A stretch of 33,466 bases of DNA from CAXQZU01 sp964228555 (GCA_964228555.1 CAXQZU010000068.1:1-33466), one strand, 5' to 3'. Positions 16,871-27,544 are shown, counted from the first letter of the stretch. A program made the numbers and translations. Notes: generated by a model from the letters alone, not told the origin.

Positions 16871-17752
16871 ATGCCCAGCCGACCGCCCGGTCCGCCCACG
16901 CCCGATCCCAAGAAGCCCGCGGCAGCCAGCCGCCCGGCGGGGGGGGCGGGCACGCCTGCCAAGCCCGGCTCGAAGGCCCCCGCGGCCGCGCCCAAGGCGG
17001 CAGCCAAGCCCCCGGCCCCCCGTAGCGTCCCCGCCGGGTCGCCCGTCACGGCAGCCAAGGAAGTCACGGCACCCAAGGAAGGCAAGGCAGCCAAGGAACA
17101 GGCGGCCAAGCAGGGCGTGGCCCAGCCCGGGTCCCACAAGCCCGGGCCTGCCAAGGCTCCGGCCTCCAGCGCGCCCAAGCCTGCGTCGGGCCCCAAGGCC
17201 TCCGGCAAGGCGGCGTCCCCGACGGTGCCCGGCGCGACCAAGGCTGCTGCGGGCGCCAAGGAGGGCAAGGCGGCCAAGCCGCCCGAGCCGAAGCCGGCCG
17301 AGGTGGCCCAGCCGGCGCGCCCGCGCAAGTTCCCCAAGGGTGGGCCCAGCAAGGCCGAGCTCAAGAAGCTGAGGGCGCGCCTGCAGGCCATGCTCACGGG
17401 CAACCGTGACAGCAGCGAGGACCTGGAGCGCGAGGCGCTGCAGTCCTCGGGCCAGGACGTGTCCGTGGACCACATGGCCGACCACGGCACCGACAGCTTC
17501 GAGCGCGACTTCACGCTGGGGCTGCTGGAGGGCAAGTCGGCCCTGGCGCGCGAGATCCAGGACGCCATCGACAAGATCGACGGCAAGGGCGAGCTGCCCT
17601 ACGGCGTGTGCGAGGCGTGCGCGGATCGCAGCCCGGAGCGCTGGGCGCGCGGCTGCGAGACCTGCCCGTGGATCCCCACCGGCCGGCTCGAGGCCGTGCC
17701 GCAGGCGCGCCTGTGCGTGCGCAAGCAGGAAGAGCGCGAGGGCAGTCGGTGA
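16871..17752 (+). CDS. DksA/TraR-type zinc-finger protein with long Lys/Ala/Pro-rich N-terminal tail
   Basis: The product has 293 residues. Residues 1-155 are low complexity (Lys, Ala, Pro, Ser), with repeated EGKAAK blocks at 70-75 and 131-136, resembling histone-H1-like tails. Residues about 160-290 match the DksA/TraR fold: a helix from KAELKKLRARL, then DSFERDFTLGLLEGKSALAREI and the zinc-finger start YGVCEAC, ending in GRLEAVPQARLC. The cysteines are rearranged. C247/C250 are present, an inserted segment adds C262/C265, and the last canonical CxxC is reduced to C282. Such proteins bind RNA polymerase and tune transcription; the tail could bind DNA or RNA, which is inference. AGGAG precedes ATG 16871 by five bases. 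The stop overlaps the lspA start (GTGA). Confidence 0.85.
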   Translation: MPSRPPGPPTPDPKKPAAASRPAGGAGTPAKPGSKAPAAAPKAAAKPPAPRSVPAGSPVTAAKEVTAPKEGKAAKEQAAKQGVAQPGSHKPGPAKAPASSAPKPASGPKASGKAASPTVPGATKAAAGAKEGKAAKPPEPKPAEVAQPARPRKFPKGGPSKAELKKLRARLQAMLTGNRDSSEDLEREALQSSGQDVSVDHMADHGTDSFERDFTLGLLEGKSALAREIQDAIDKIDGKGELPYGVCEACADRSPERWARGCETCPWIPTGRLEAVPQARLCVRKQEEREGSR

Positions 17753-18360
17753 GCCAGGAGCCGGGCCCTGCCCCGGAGGCCGGGTCCGACCGCCTGACGG
17801 CGCCAGGTGCCGCGCAGGACGCTGCGGGCGCGCCCCGCGGACGCATGGTGCGGCTCAAGGTGGTGGCGCTGGCGCTGATGGCCGTGCTGCTCGTGCTGGA
17901 CCTGCTCAGCAAGCAGTGGCTGCAGGACGCCCTGGTGTTGCGTCCCGGCCGCAACGGCGAGCGCGAGATCGACGTGATCCCGGGCTTCTTCGCCCTGCAG
18001 GGCACGTGGAATCCCGGCGTCACCTTTGGCATCGCGCGGGGCTACACGTGGCAGATCCTCGTGCTGACGGGCACGGCCACGCTGGCCCTGCTGACGTGGC
18101 TGCTGGCCACGCGCAACCCCAGCCGGCTGCTGCACGTGGGGCTGGGCCTCATCATCAGCGGTGCGCTGGGCAACCTCTACGACCGGCTGCGCTGGTCGGA
18201 GGTGCGCGACTACTTCCTCGTCTACCTCGGGCGGCTCGATGCGCCCGACTGGACGTGGCCCAACTTCAACGTGGCCGACGCCGCCATCGTGGTGGGCGTG
18301 AGCCTCGTGATCTGGGACTCGCTGTTCACGCCCGACCCGGCCAAGGCCCCCCGCGCGTGA
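17749..18360 (+). CDS. lspA: Lipoprotein signal peptidase (signal peptidase II)
   Basis: The product is an inner-membrane aspartic protease that cleaves signal peptides of prolipoproteins. From GTG 17749 it has 203 residues; an ATG at 17845 would give 171, closer to the family average. The GTG is preferred because it overlaps the upstream stop (GTGA) with a purine-rich GCGAGGG upstream. Conserved regions are all present: WNPGVTFGIARG, ISGALGNLYDRL (catalytic Asp) and NFNVADAAIVVG (catalytic Asp), with four membrane helices (residues about 35-52, 95-115, 120-150 and 180-197). It would process the many lipoproteins predicted in this window. Its stop overlaps the pyrD start (GTGA). The first 30 residues are Pro/Ala-rich and not conserved. 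Confidence 0.94.
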   Translation: MSQEPGPAPEAGSDRLTAPGAAQDAAGAPRGRMVRLKVVALALMAVLLVLDLLSKQWLQDALVLRPGRNGEREIDVIPGFFALQGTWNPGVTFGIARGYTWQILVLTGTATLALLTWLLATRNPSRLLHVGLGLIISGALGNLYDRLRWSEVRDYFLVYLGRLDAPDWTWPNFNVADAAIVVGVSLVIWDSLFTPDPAKAPRA

Positions 18361-19310
18361 AGGCCCACGGCCCGCTGCCCACCGTGCGGCCCGGCGAGGA
18401 GCCCGACCTCTCGCTGCGCATCGGGCGGCTGGTGCTGAGGAATCCCGTGGCCACGGCCAGCGGCACCTACGGCAAGGGCATCGAGTTCCTGCCCTACTAC
18501 GACACCTCGCGGCTGGGCTGCATCGTGGTCAAGACGATCACCATGCAGCCGCGCCCGGGCAACCCGCCGCCGCGGCTGGCCGAGGTTCCCGGCGGCCTGC
18601 TCAACAGCATCGGCCTGCCCAACCCGGGCGTCGAGGCCTACATCGAGCACGAGCTGCCCAAGCTGCGCACGCTGGGCGCCCCGCTGGTCATCAACATCGC
18701 CGGCCACACGCCGGCAGAGTTCGCCGAGCTGGCCCAGCGCCTCGAACGCGAGCCGGGCATCGATGCGCTCGAGCTGAACATGTCCTGTCCCAACGTGTCC
18801 GGCGGGCTGGACTTCAGCACCTCCCCCGAGGCGGCGCGCGACGTCGTGCGCCGCGTGCGTGACGTGACGGCGCGCCCGCTGATCGCCAAGCTCTCGCCCA
18901 ACGTCACCGACATCCGTCCCAGCGCGGTGGCGGCCCAGGAGGGGGGCGCCGACGCCGTGAGCGCCATCAACACGCTGGTGGGCATGGCGATCGACTGGCG
19001 CGACCGCAAGCCCATCCTCGGGCGCGGCGTCGGCGGCCTCAGCGGTCCCGCCATCAAGCCCATCGCGCTGCGCATGGTGTGGCAGCTCTCCAAGGCCGTC
19101 ACGATCCCCATCGTGGGCATCGGCGGCGTGGCCACGGCCGACGATGCGATGGAGTTCCTCGTGGCCGGCGCCAGCGCCGTGCAGGTGGGCACCGCCAACT
19201 ACGTCAACCCGCGGGCCGCCCTGCACGTGCTGGAAGGCCTGCCCGCGCGCTTCGCCGCGCTGGGGGCGCGGCGGCTGGCCGACGTGGTGGGCACGCTGCA
19301 GATGCCCTAG
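18357..19310 (+). CDS. pyrD: Dihydroorotate dehydrogenase, class 1
   Basis: The product has 317 residues and is an FMN-dependent TIM-barrel enzyme that oxidises dihydroorotate to orotate in pyrimidine synthesis. Visible signatures are NPVATASGTYG near the N-terminus, NSIGLPNPG, ELNMSCPNVSGG with the class 1 catalytic Cys144, KLSPNVTDI, AINTLVGMAID, GVGGLSGPAIKPIALRMV and the FMN-phosphate site GIGGVATADDAMEF with GASAVQVGTA. The sequence is most like class 1B catalytic subunits, which work with PyrK (FAD, iron-sulfur), but no pyrK is in the window. GTG 18357 overlaps the lspA stop by four bases, so it is coupled to a lipoprotein-processing gene with no metabolic link. Only the operon position is unusual. 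Confidence 0.95.
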   Translation: MKAHGPLPTVRPGEEPDLSLRIGRLVLRNPVATASGTYGKGIEFLPYYDTSRLGCIVVKTITMQPRPGNPPPRLAEVPGGLLNSIGLPNPGVEAYIEHELPKLRTLGAPLVINIAGHTPAEFAELAQRLEREPGIDALELNMSCPNVSGGLDFSTSPEAARDVVRRVRDVTARPLIAKLSPNVTDIRPSAVAAQEGGADAVSAINTLVGMAIDWRDRKPILGRGVGGLSGPAIKPIALRMVWQLSKAVTIPIVGIGGVATADDAMEFLVAGASAVQVGTANYVNPRAALHVLEGLPARFAALGARRLADVVGTLQMP

Positions 19311-19422
19311 GCCGGCCGCTGGCCGAGGCCACGGCCCGCGCCACCGCCCCGGGGCCACAGGAGGCCCTGCGCGGGCTGGGTGCTAGCCTCCACGCTCCCC
19401 CCGACCGGCTGCCGCACCCCGC

Positions 19423-22024
<2,602 letters not shown>

Positions 22025-22044
<20 letters not shown>

Positions 22045-23413
22045 GCGCCGCCCCCCGCCGCGCGGCCGGGTGCCCGCGCGGCTCAAGCGCTGGTCGATGG
22101 ATGCGTTGTACGCGTCGCTGACCGTGCTGCTGGCGCCCTACGCCGTCGCGCGCGTGGTGACCGACCGCAAGACCCGCTCGCGCTGGCGCGCCTACGCGCG
22201 CGACCTGGCGACGCGCTTCCAGCGCCGGGCCCGGCGGGCGGGGCATGCGCCCTGCGTGTGGGTGCATGGCGTGTCGGTGGGCGAGGTGAAGGCCGCGGCG
22301 GCCCTGGTGCGCGCGCTCGAGCAGGCATGGCCCGGCGCCGAGGTCGTGATCAGCGTGACCACCGACACGGGCCGGCGCGTGGCGCAGGACCTCTACCCGC
22401 GCCACCGCGTCGAGTTCTACCCGCCTGACTTCTCGTGGGTGGTGGGCGATGCCTTCGAGGCCTTGCGCCCGAGCCTGGTGCTGCTGGTGGAGAGCGAGTT
22501 CTGGCCCAACTTCCTGCTGGCCGCCGAGGAGCGCGGCGTGCCCGTGGCGCTGGTCAACGGGCGCCTCTCGGCCGGCAGCGCGCGGCGCTTCGCGCGCGCC
22601 GGCTCGCTGGCGCGGCCGCTCCTGCGCTCGCTGGCCTTGGTGTGCACGCAGACGTCGGAGTACGCGCAGCGCTTCGAGTCGCTGGGCCTGGACGCGGGCC
22701 GCGTGCAGGTGTGCGGCAACATGAAGCTGGACAACATCCCGCTGCAGCGCAGCGGCCCGTGGGGCGAGCGCCTGCGCAACCTGCTGGCCCCGCCGCCTGG
22801 CCGGCCCGTGCTGGTGGCCGGCAGCACGCACCCCGGCGAGGAGCGCGCACTGGCCGGGATGGTGCGGCGCCTGCGCGCGGCCGGCCGGCCGCTGACGCTG
22901 GTCGTGACGCCGCGCCACCCGGGACGGGCCGCCTCGGTGCTGCACGACCTGGAGGCCGAGGGCCTCACGGGCGTGCTGCGCAGCCGCGTGGAGGAGCAGG
23001 GCCCGCCGCCGCCCGACGCGGTGCGCGTGCTCGACACCGTGGGCGAGCTGGAGGAGGCCTACGCGCTGGCGGACATGGTGTTCGTGGGCGGCACGCTGGT
23101 GCGCCATGGCGGCCAGAACATGATGGAGCCGGCCAGCCAGGGCCGGGCCGTGGTGGTGGGGCCCTCGGTGCAGAACTTCCGCAGCGAGGTGGAGATGCTG
23201 GCCGGCGCCGGAGGCCTCACGGTGGCGCGCGATGCTGCAGGCGTGGAGGCCGTGCTGGCCGGCTGGCTGGCCGACCCCGCCAGCGCGCAGGCGCAGGGCG
23301 AGCGAGCCCGCGCGGTGCTGCAGGCCAACAAGGGCGCCACCGAGCGCACGCTGGCGGTGCTGCCCCCGCTGCTGGAGCGCTGCCTGGGCGCAGGCCTCCC
23401 GACCGGGTCGTAG
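22025..23413 (+). CDS. waaA: 3-deoxy-D-manno-octulosonic acid (Kdo) transferase
   Basis: The product has 462 residues. It transfers Kdo from CMP-Kdo to lipid A precursor at the inner membrane, the first step of LPS core assembly. Family motifs are VWVHGVSVGEVKAA (acceptor-site Glu), VISVTTDTGRRVAQ, LLVESEFWPNFLLA, VNGRLSAGSARRF, VAGSTHPGEER and VFVGGTLVRHGGQNMMEPA. A membrane-anchor helix begins at MDALYASLTVLLAPY. ATG 22025 overlaps secA by 20 bases and adds 24 Arg/Pro-rich residues. An in-frame ATG at 22097 would start exactly at the anchor and may be the true start; neither has a Shine-Dalgarno. The gene implies a diderm with Kdo-containing LPS. Other LPS genes are not nearby. Confidence 0.94.
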
Positions 23414-23446
23414 CCCGCGCCCTAGCGCCGGCGGCGGGCGCAGCGC

Positions 23447-26128
23447 TCAGCGGGGGGAATCGCGTGCCGCCACGCGCAGCGTGGTCACCAGCGTGCCGCC
23501 GGCCGCGAGATCCAGCCACGCCTCGGCCTGCAGGCCGCCCGCCGCCCGCACGCGCACGCGCACGGGGCCCGCCGGCAGGTGGGCGAGGGCGGCCTCGCCG
23601 TCGGCGTTGCAGCGCGCCTGCTGCGCGCCCCGCGAGCCGCCCTCCCCGTCCGGCAGCACGGCCACCAGTGCGCCGGGCAGGGGCCGGCCCTCGGGGTCCT
23701 GCACGCGCACCCGCAGGCGCGCCCCGGGCGCGAGCTGCAGGCGAGGCGCCTCCTGCGTGCCCGTGCTGAGGTCCACCAGCGCCTCCACCGGGGCATGTGA
23801 GCCCCGCCCGGCGGGCGCGCTTGCGCGCAGGAGCAGGCGCCCGGGTGCGCCGGGCTGCGCGCTCCAGCGACCTTGTGCGTCCGTGCGCAGGCGCAGGCCA
23901 CCAGCCTCGAGGCGACCGTCGTCGCCCACCCGCTCGATGCGCACCTCGGCGCCGGGCAGCGGCTGGCCCTCCTGATCCAGCACCGTGCCTTCCAGCGTGG
24001 CGCGCAGGCGGAAGGACAGCGCCACGAGGGGCGGGCCCTCGCCATGCGCCGGTTCCAGCACGAGCTCGCCCTGCGCCTCGCGCTCGCCGCACAGCACCTG
24101 CACCTGCCAGCGCCCCCGCGGAAGGCCCGAGAAGGTGGCCTCGCCGGACGCGGCCCGCGCATGGGCGCCGCGCGCTGCGCCGGCGCCCGCGCCGCCGGGG
24201 GCAGGGCGCAGGCGCAGGTTCACCAGCCCGTCCAGCGCCGGCTCGCCCTCGCGCGCGCGCACGCGCAGCCCCGCGGCCTCCGGCAGCACCAGCCGCAGCG
24301 GCTGCGCGGCGGGCAGCGCCACCTCGCCCGCAGGCTGGCCGTCCAGCAGCAACAGGCCCGTGCCCGCGGGCAGCCCAGCCAGCCGGAAGCGGCCCTGCGC
24401 GTCCGTGGTCGTGGCCCGCGGGCGCGCCGCGCCCTCGCCGCGCACGGTCGCCACGACGCCGGCGCATGGCTCGCCGCGCGCATCGCGCACCTCGCCCTCG
24501 AGCAGGTGCGCGGCATCCAGCACCAGCGCGCCCACGTCGAGCACGCCTCGCGCGCGCAGGGCATCGTCCACCTCGAACGAGGCGCCGGGTGCCTGGCCGC
24601 CGCCGGGCACCTCGGCCTGCAGGCGCCACGTGCCGCTCCAAGGGCCACGCAGCGCGAAGCCGCCGTCGGCGCCCGAGAGCGCGCTGCCGATGGGCTCGCC
24701 CAGTGCGTTGGCGGCCAGCATCAGCGGGTCGGCCTCGCCCGTGCGGCCCGCGGGCGCGGCGTCGAAGGCGGGCAGCAGCACCACGCGTACGCCGGAGCGG
24801 GCCTCGCCGCCGGCGCCTGCCACGTGCCCGCGCAGTTCCAGCGCCGGCTCCAGCACCAGCCGCAGGCCCTGCGGTGCGGCCTGCCCCGGACGCAGGGGCA
24901 GCGCTGCGCGCGCGCCCTCGTGCTGCGCGAGGAGCACGATGCGCCGTCCGGGCGCGGGGGGCGGCGGGGGCGGCAAGGTGAAACGCCCCTCCGCATCGCA
25001 CGTCGCGCGTGCGGGCTCGCGCCCCGCGATGCCGTCCGGGGTGTAGGCCACCTCGGCCCCCGCCACTGGCTGCCCGGCGGGGTCCACGACCACGCCCCGC
25101 CATGCCGTGGCGGGCTCCAGCCGCACCTCCACCTCGCTGGGCAGGCCGCCTGCCGGCAGCGTGGGCAGGGCCTCGAGGGCAGCGGAGTAGCCCGCCTGCG
25201 TGACGCTCACCTGCACGCCCTCGCCTGGCAGGCCCGCGGGCCAGGGACCGAAGCGTCCGGCCGCGTCCGTGGTGCCCGCGGCGACGCGCCGGCCCGGTGC
25301 CGCCAGCACCACGCTGGCGCCGGCCAGCGGTGCGTCGCTGCCGGCGTCCAGCACCGTGCCGGCCACCTGCGCCGCAGCCTCGAGGGCCAGCAGCACCTGC
25401 ACCTCGTCCCCGGCGCGCAGGCTCACGGGACCGGCCACGCCCGCCCGGCCGTCGTCCAGCCATGCGCGTACCTGCGCGGGGCCCGGCGCGAGGCCCTCGA
25501 GCACGACCCGGTCGGCGTGCAGGGGCAGGCGCTCCAGCAGGTGGCCCTGCAGCAGGTCCACGTGCCCCTGCACGCGCCCGGCGGCGACGCCTTGCGCGTC
25601 CACCACCTCGACCACGAGCCGCGCCGGCGCCCCGAGCACGAGCGTGAGCTGGCCACCGCCTGCGTCGACCACGACGCTCGCACGTGCGAGCCCGTCCGCG
25701 CGTGCGTGCAGGCGCGCGTGCCCTGCACGCGGGGCGGGCAGGTCGAAGCTGCCGTCGGGCTCGCTGCGCCCCTGCGCCAGCAGCTCGCCGTCCTCCACCG
25801 CCAGGCCCCTGCGCGCGGCGAGCTCCACGGCGTGCAGCGCCAGCGCCACGCCGCCCAGCGGGCGCCCGGCGCGGTCCACGACCTGCCCAGCCACGCGCGC
25901 GACGCGCGCTGCGCTGCGGGGCGCGCCCCGCAGCGTGCCCGCTGCGTCGGCGGGCGCGGCGTGGGCTTCCAGTGCGGGCGCAGGCGCCGTGCCGGGCTGC
26001 GTGCGCCCGGGCTGGGCCTCCAGCGGCTCGGGGGCGGGTGTCGGCAGCCACGCGCGGGCCATCAGCAGCGTGGCCACCAGCGCGGCACTGGCCAGCAGCA
26101 CGGCCAGAGGGCGGGGTCGGGCGCGCAT
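23447..26128 (-). CDS. Exported multi-repeat protein with carboxypeptidase-regulatory-like (Ig-like) domains
   Basis: The product has 893 residues. A single N-terminal membrane or signal helix (about residues 8-25, PLAVLLASAALVATLLMARAW) is followed by a Pro/Ala linker. About eight repeats of a beta-sandwich type follow, each with the pattern GxVxDxxGxPLxGAxV ... TDAxGRFxLxxLPAG. Clear copies begin with GQVVDRAGRPLGGVA, GTVLDAGSDAPLAGASV, GVVVDPAGQPVAGAEV, GEVRDARGEPCAGVVA, GTVLDQEGQPLPGAEV and VQDPEGRPLPGALVAV. A run of seven prolines (near 24956-24976) sits in the middle. Such repeats bind sugars or peptides or act as spacers; no enzyme domain is present. ATG 26128 is chosen over an upstream ATG because a GTGAGG Shine-Dalgarno precedes it by six bases and the signal starts there. 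It is probably surface or periplasmic; the partner is unknown. Confidence 0.85.
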   Translation of the reverse strand: MRARPRPLAVLLASAALVATLLMARAWLPTPAPEPLEAQPGRTQPGTAPAPALEAHAAPADAAGTLRGAPRSAARVARVAGQVVDRAGRPLGGVALALHAVELAARRGLAVEDGELLAQGRSEPDGSFDLPAPRAGHARLHARADGLARASVVVDAGGGQLTLVLGAPARLVVEVVDAQGVAAGRVQGHVDLLQGHLLERLPLHADRVVLEGLAPGPAQVRAWLDDGRAGVAGPVSLRAGDEVQVLLALEAAAQVAGTVLDAGSDAPLAGASVVLAAPGRRVAAGTTDAAGRFGPWPAGLPGEGVQVSVTQAGYSAALEALPTLPAGGLPSEVEVRLEPATAWRGVVVDPAGQPVAGAEVAYTPDGIAGREPARATCDAEGRFTLPPPPPPAPGRRIVLLAQHEGARAALPLRPGQAAPQGLRLVLEPALELRGHVAGAGGEARSGVRVVLLPAFDAAPAGRTGEADPLMLAANALGEPIGSALSGADGGFALRGPWSGTWRLQAEVPGGGQAPGASFEVDDALRARGVLDVGALVLDAAHLLEGEVRDARGEPCAGVVATVRGEGAARPRATTTDAQGRFRLAGLPAGTGLLLLDGQPAGEVALPAAQPLRLVLPEAAGLRVRAREGEPALDGLVNLRLRPAPGGAGAGAARGAHARAASGEATFSGLPRGRWQVQVLCGEREAQGELVLEPAHGEGPPLVALSFRLRATLEGTVLDQEGQPLPGAEVRIERVGDDGRLEAGGLRLRTDAQGRWSAQPGAPGRLLLRASAPAGRGSHAPVEALVDLSTGTQEAPRLQLAPGARLRVRVQDPEGRPLPGALVAVLPDGEGGSRGAQQARCNADGEAALAHLPAGPVRVRVRAAGGLQAEAWLDLAAGGTLVTTLRVAARDSPR

Positions 26129-26147
26129 CGGGGGCCTCACCGCGAGC

Positions 26148-26153
26148 AGCCTA
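26148..26153 (-). promoter_or_regulatory. Candidate -10 box (TAGGCT) of the carboxypeptidase-regulatory-like repeat gene
   Basis: TAGGCT on the minus strand lies 19 bases upstream of ATG 26128, leaving room for the GTGAGG ribosome site. It is the same hexamer as at the GspF-type gene. No -35 is clear. Confidence 0.3.
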
Positions 26154-26315
26154 CGGGCGCGCGGGCGCACGGCCGGCACCCGGGAAGGGGGGCGCAGGGT
26201 CGGCGCCACGCCATCACCGGATGGCGTGTCCGGCGCGCCGTGCCCTGCGCCCCGCCGTGGAAGGCCGCCCGGCTGCGCCCGACGCAGGCGCAGCGCGCGC
26301 GCCCCGGGCGCGCGA

Positions 26316-26720
26316 TCAGTAGGCGAAGAAGGTGGTGACGTTGGCGGCGGGCACGTACACGTCGCTCCAGGTCTCCAGGTACTCGAAGAACCCGTCGCTC
26401 ATGAGCGCCTCGGCGTCGTAGAAGTCGCTTTCCACCGTGGCCACCGCAGCCGCCTCGCCCGGGTGGAGCGTGAAAGGCAGCAGGTTGGGACCGCCCGGCA
26501 CGGCGTAGGAGGGCCAGAGCACGAAGTCCACCATGAAGGTGGCGGGCAGGTTCAGGGTGCTGTTCTCGGCCACCACGTCGCCGCCGGTGAGGAGCACGCC
26601 TGCCTCGAGGAAGCCGCCGGCCCCGCACCCCGCCAGCCAGGGCAGCATCGCGAGGAGGGCTGCTGCCACCGCCAAGCGCATGCTCCGTGCGCCGAGGCGC
26701 CCTGTGCGCTGCGTCTTCAT
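26316..26720 (-). CDS. Small lipoprotein, paralogue of the lipoprotein at 27212-27544
   Basis: The product has 134 residues. The signal peptide has a basic start, a hydrophobic core and the lipobox LAGC (Cys32). The mature part is acidic and rich in aromatic residues. It contains NLLPFTLHPGEA, DFYDAEALMSDGFFEYLETW and ends in TTFFAY, which aligns with NLLPAPLLPGSA, DYYDAEADLALGGLVEWFDVW and DNFFDIY of the second small lipoprotein about 0.5 kb upstream. The predicted fold is a small beta-sandwich; the function is unknown. A GGAGG Shine-Dalgarno lies four bases before ATG 26720. The start overlaps the stop of the DUF4258 gene (ATGA), so the two are probably coupled. I do not recognise a named family. 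Confidence 0.78.
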   Translation of the reverse strand: MKTQRTGRLGARSMRLAVAAALLAMLPWLAGCGAGGFLEAGVLLTGGDVVAENSTLNLPATFMVDFVLWPSYAVPGGPNLLPFTLHPGEAAAVATVESDFYDAEALMSDGFFEYLETWSDVYVPAANVTTFFAY

Positions 26721-27007
26721 GCTGCCTCCTTGGGAGCCATGCCAGGCCCCAGCCAGAACGCGGTCACGACCAGCACGAGCCTGGCGTCCAGTGCGGCGAT
26801 GACGCGCAGCCAGCGCGTCCTGCCTGCGTGCGTGATGGGCACGTTGAGCTCCTGCACGCCGGGCTGGGCCGTGGCGCGCGCGATGAAGGGCCGGCACAGG
26901 GCGAGCTCGACCTGGGCGGGCTCGATGTCCCGCTCCAGCAGCCGTTGGCGGGCGTGCTGGGTCAGTCGGAAGCGGGCCCCCGCGGGGCCGGGGCTGGCGG
27001 GTTCCAT
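26717..27007 (-). CDS. DUF4258-like small protein
   Basis: The product has 96 residues. The pattern FRLTQHARQRLLERDIEPAQ (residues 13-32), then a Pro and a Gly-containing turn, then RTRWLRVIAAL and a hydrophobic strand LVLVVTAFW matches the DUF4258 outline: a His..Arg..Arg helix, a beta-hairpin and a final VVT strand. Some DUF4258 members resemble RelE/HigB-type toxins or are found near toxin-antitoxin genes, but no antitoxin is recognisable here. ATG 27007 has GGAG five bases upstream. The stop overlaps the following lipoprotein start. A 21-base palindrome lies just upstream (27026-27046). Assignment to the domain family is moderate; a toxin role is only a possibility. Confidence 0.7.
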   Translation of the reverse strand: MEPASPGPAGARFRLTQHARQRLLERDIEPAQVELALCRPFIARATAQPGVQELNVPITHAGRTRWLRVIAALDARLVLVVTAFWLGPGMAPKEAA

Positions 27008-27025
27008 GCGGGCTCCGGGTGCGTC

Positions 27026-27046
27026 CCGGGCCCACCGTGGGCCCGG
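27026..27046. repeat. 21-base palindrome upstream of the DUF4258 gene
   Basis: CCGGGCCCAC and GTGGGCCCGG are perfect 10-bp arms around a single central C. It ends 18 bases before the DUF4258 start codon. As DNA it would suit a dimeric repressor; as RNA it would form a 9-bp stem with a 3-base loop in the leader, near the ribosome site. A second small dyad (GCAAG/CTTGC, 27064-27076) lies further upstream in the same spacer. Confidence 0.5.
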
Positions 27047-27183
27047 CTGACATGCGTGGGAGAGCAAGCCCCTTGCCAATCGTTGCCACCGCCGCGGCAG
27101 CCATTTCTCGGGCTGCACGGGGCCGCCCCTGCGCCGGGCCGCGCCCGGCATGCCCTCCGGCCGGGCCGGGTTCCCCCGGGGAG

Positions 27184-27211
27184 GACAGGGAGGGCGCGCG
27201 GGCTCCCTGTC
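27184..27211 (-). terminator. Hairpin directly after the second mini-lipoprotein
   Basis: GACAGGGAG and CTCCCTGTC form a perfect 9-bp stem around a 10-base loop. On the minus strand it begins at the base following the stop codon (27212-27214). There is no T-tract, but the position makes a transcription end or mRNA-stabilising role likely. It separates this lipoprotein from the DUF4258-lipoprotein pair downstream. Confidence 0.6.
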
Positions 27212-27544
27212 TCAGTAGATGTCGAAGAAGTTGTCCGTCTCCGCGTGGATCCACACGTCGAACCACTCCACGAGGCCCCCGAGGGCGAGGTCGGCCTCGG
27301 CGTCGTAGTAGTCCTCGTGCCACTGCCCGAGGTTCACGGCGCTGCCCGGCAACAGCGGGGCAGGCAGGAGGTTGCCGGTGAACGGCTCGCCGAAGGCAGC
27401 GAGCCGGAAGGCCACGGCCGAGTCCGGGCTGGTGCCAGCGTCGCTGCGGTTGTCCACGATGACGGTGCCGTCGTCGTCGGCCCAGCCGCAGGCCGACACC
27501 ACCACGCACAGGGCCAGCACGGTCACGAGGCGCAGGGCACGCAT
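27212..27544 (-). CDS. Small lipoprotein, paralogue of the lipoprotein at 26316-26720
   Basis: The product has 110 residues. Signal MRALRLVTVLALCVVVSACG gives a lipobox VSAC (Cys19). The mature part is acidic: an Asp-rich start (WADDDG), VIVDNRSDAG, then the conserved block NLLPAPLLPGSA, EDYYDAEADLALGGLVEW and the aromatic end NFFDIY. It shares this block and the aromatic C-terminus with the 134-residue lipoprotein downstream, so the two look like a diverged tandem duplication. No domain with known function is recognised. A GGAG lies seven bases before ATG 27544. A perfect hairpin follows the stop at once. It is divergent from metK across a 213-base spacer in which I see no clear regulatory site on this strand. 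Confidence 0.78.
   Translation of the reverse strand: MRALRLVTVLALCVVVSACGWADDDGTVIVDNRSDAGTSPDSAVAFRLAAFGEPFTGNLLPAPLLPGSAVNLGQWHEDYYDAEADLALGGLVEWFDVWIHAETDNFFDIY

Noticed and set aside
16880..17330. Direct-repeat array in the DksA-like gene
   Set aside because: The repeated AAG/GCC-rich units follow from a Lys/Ala/Pro-rich tail and vary in spacing; there is no spacer-repeat structure as in CRISPR.
26129..26209. Upstream ATG for the repeat protein
   Set aside because: The signal helix starts at ATG 26128, which also has a Shine-Dalgarno; the extra 27 residues are Arg/Pro-rich.
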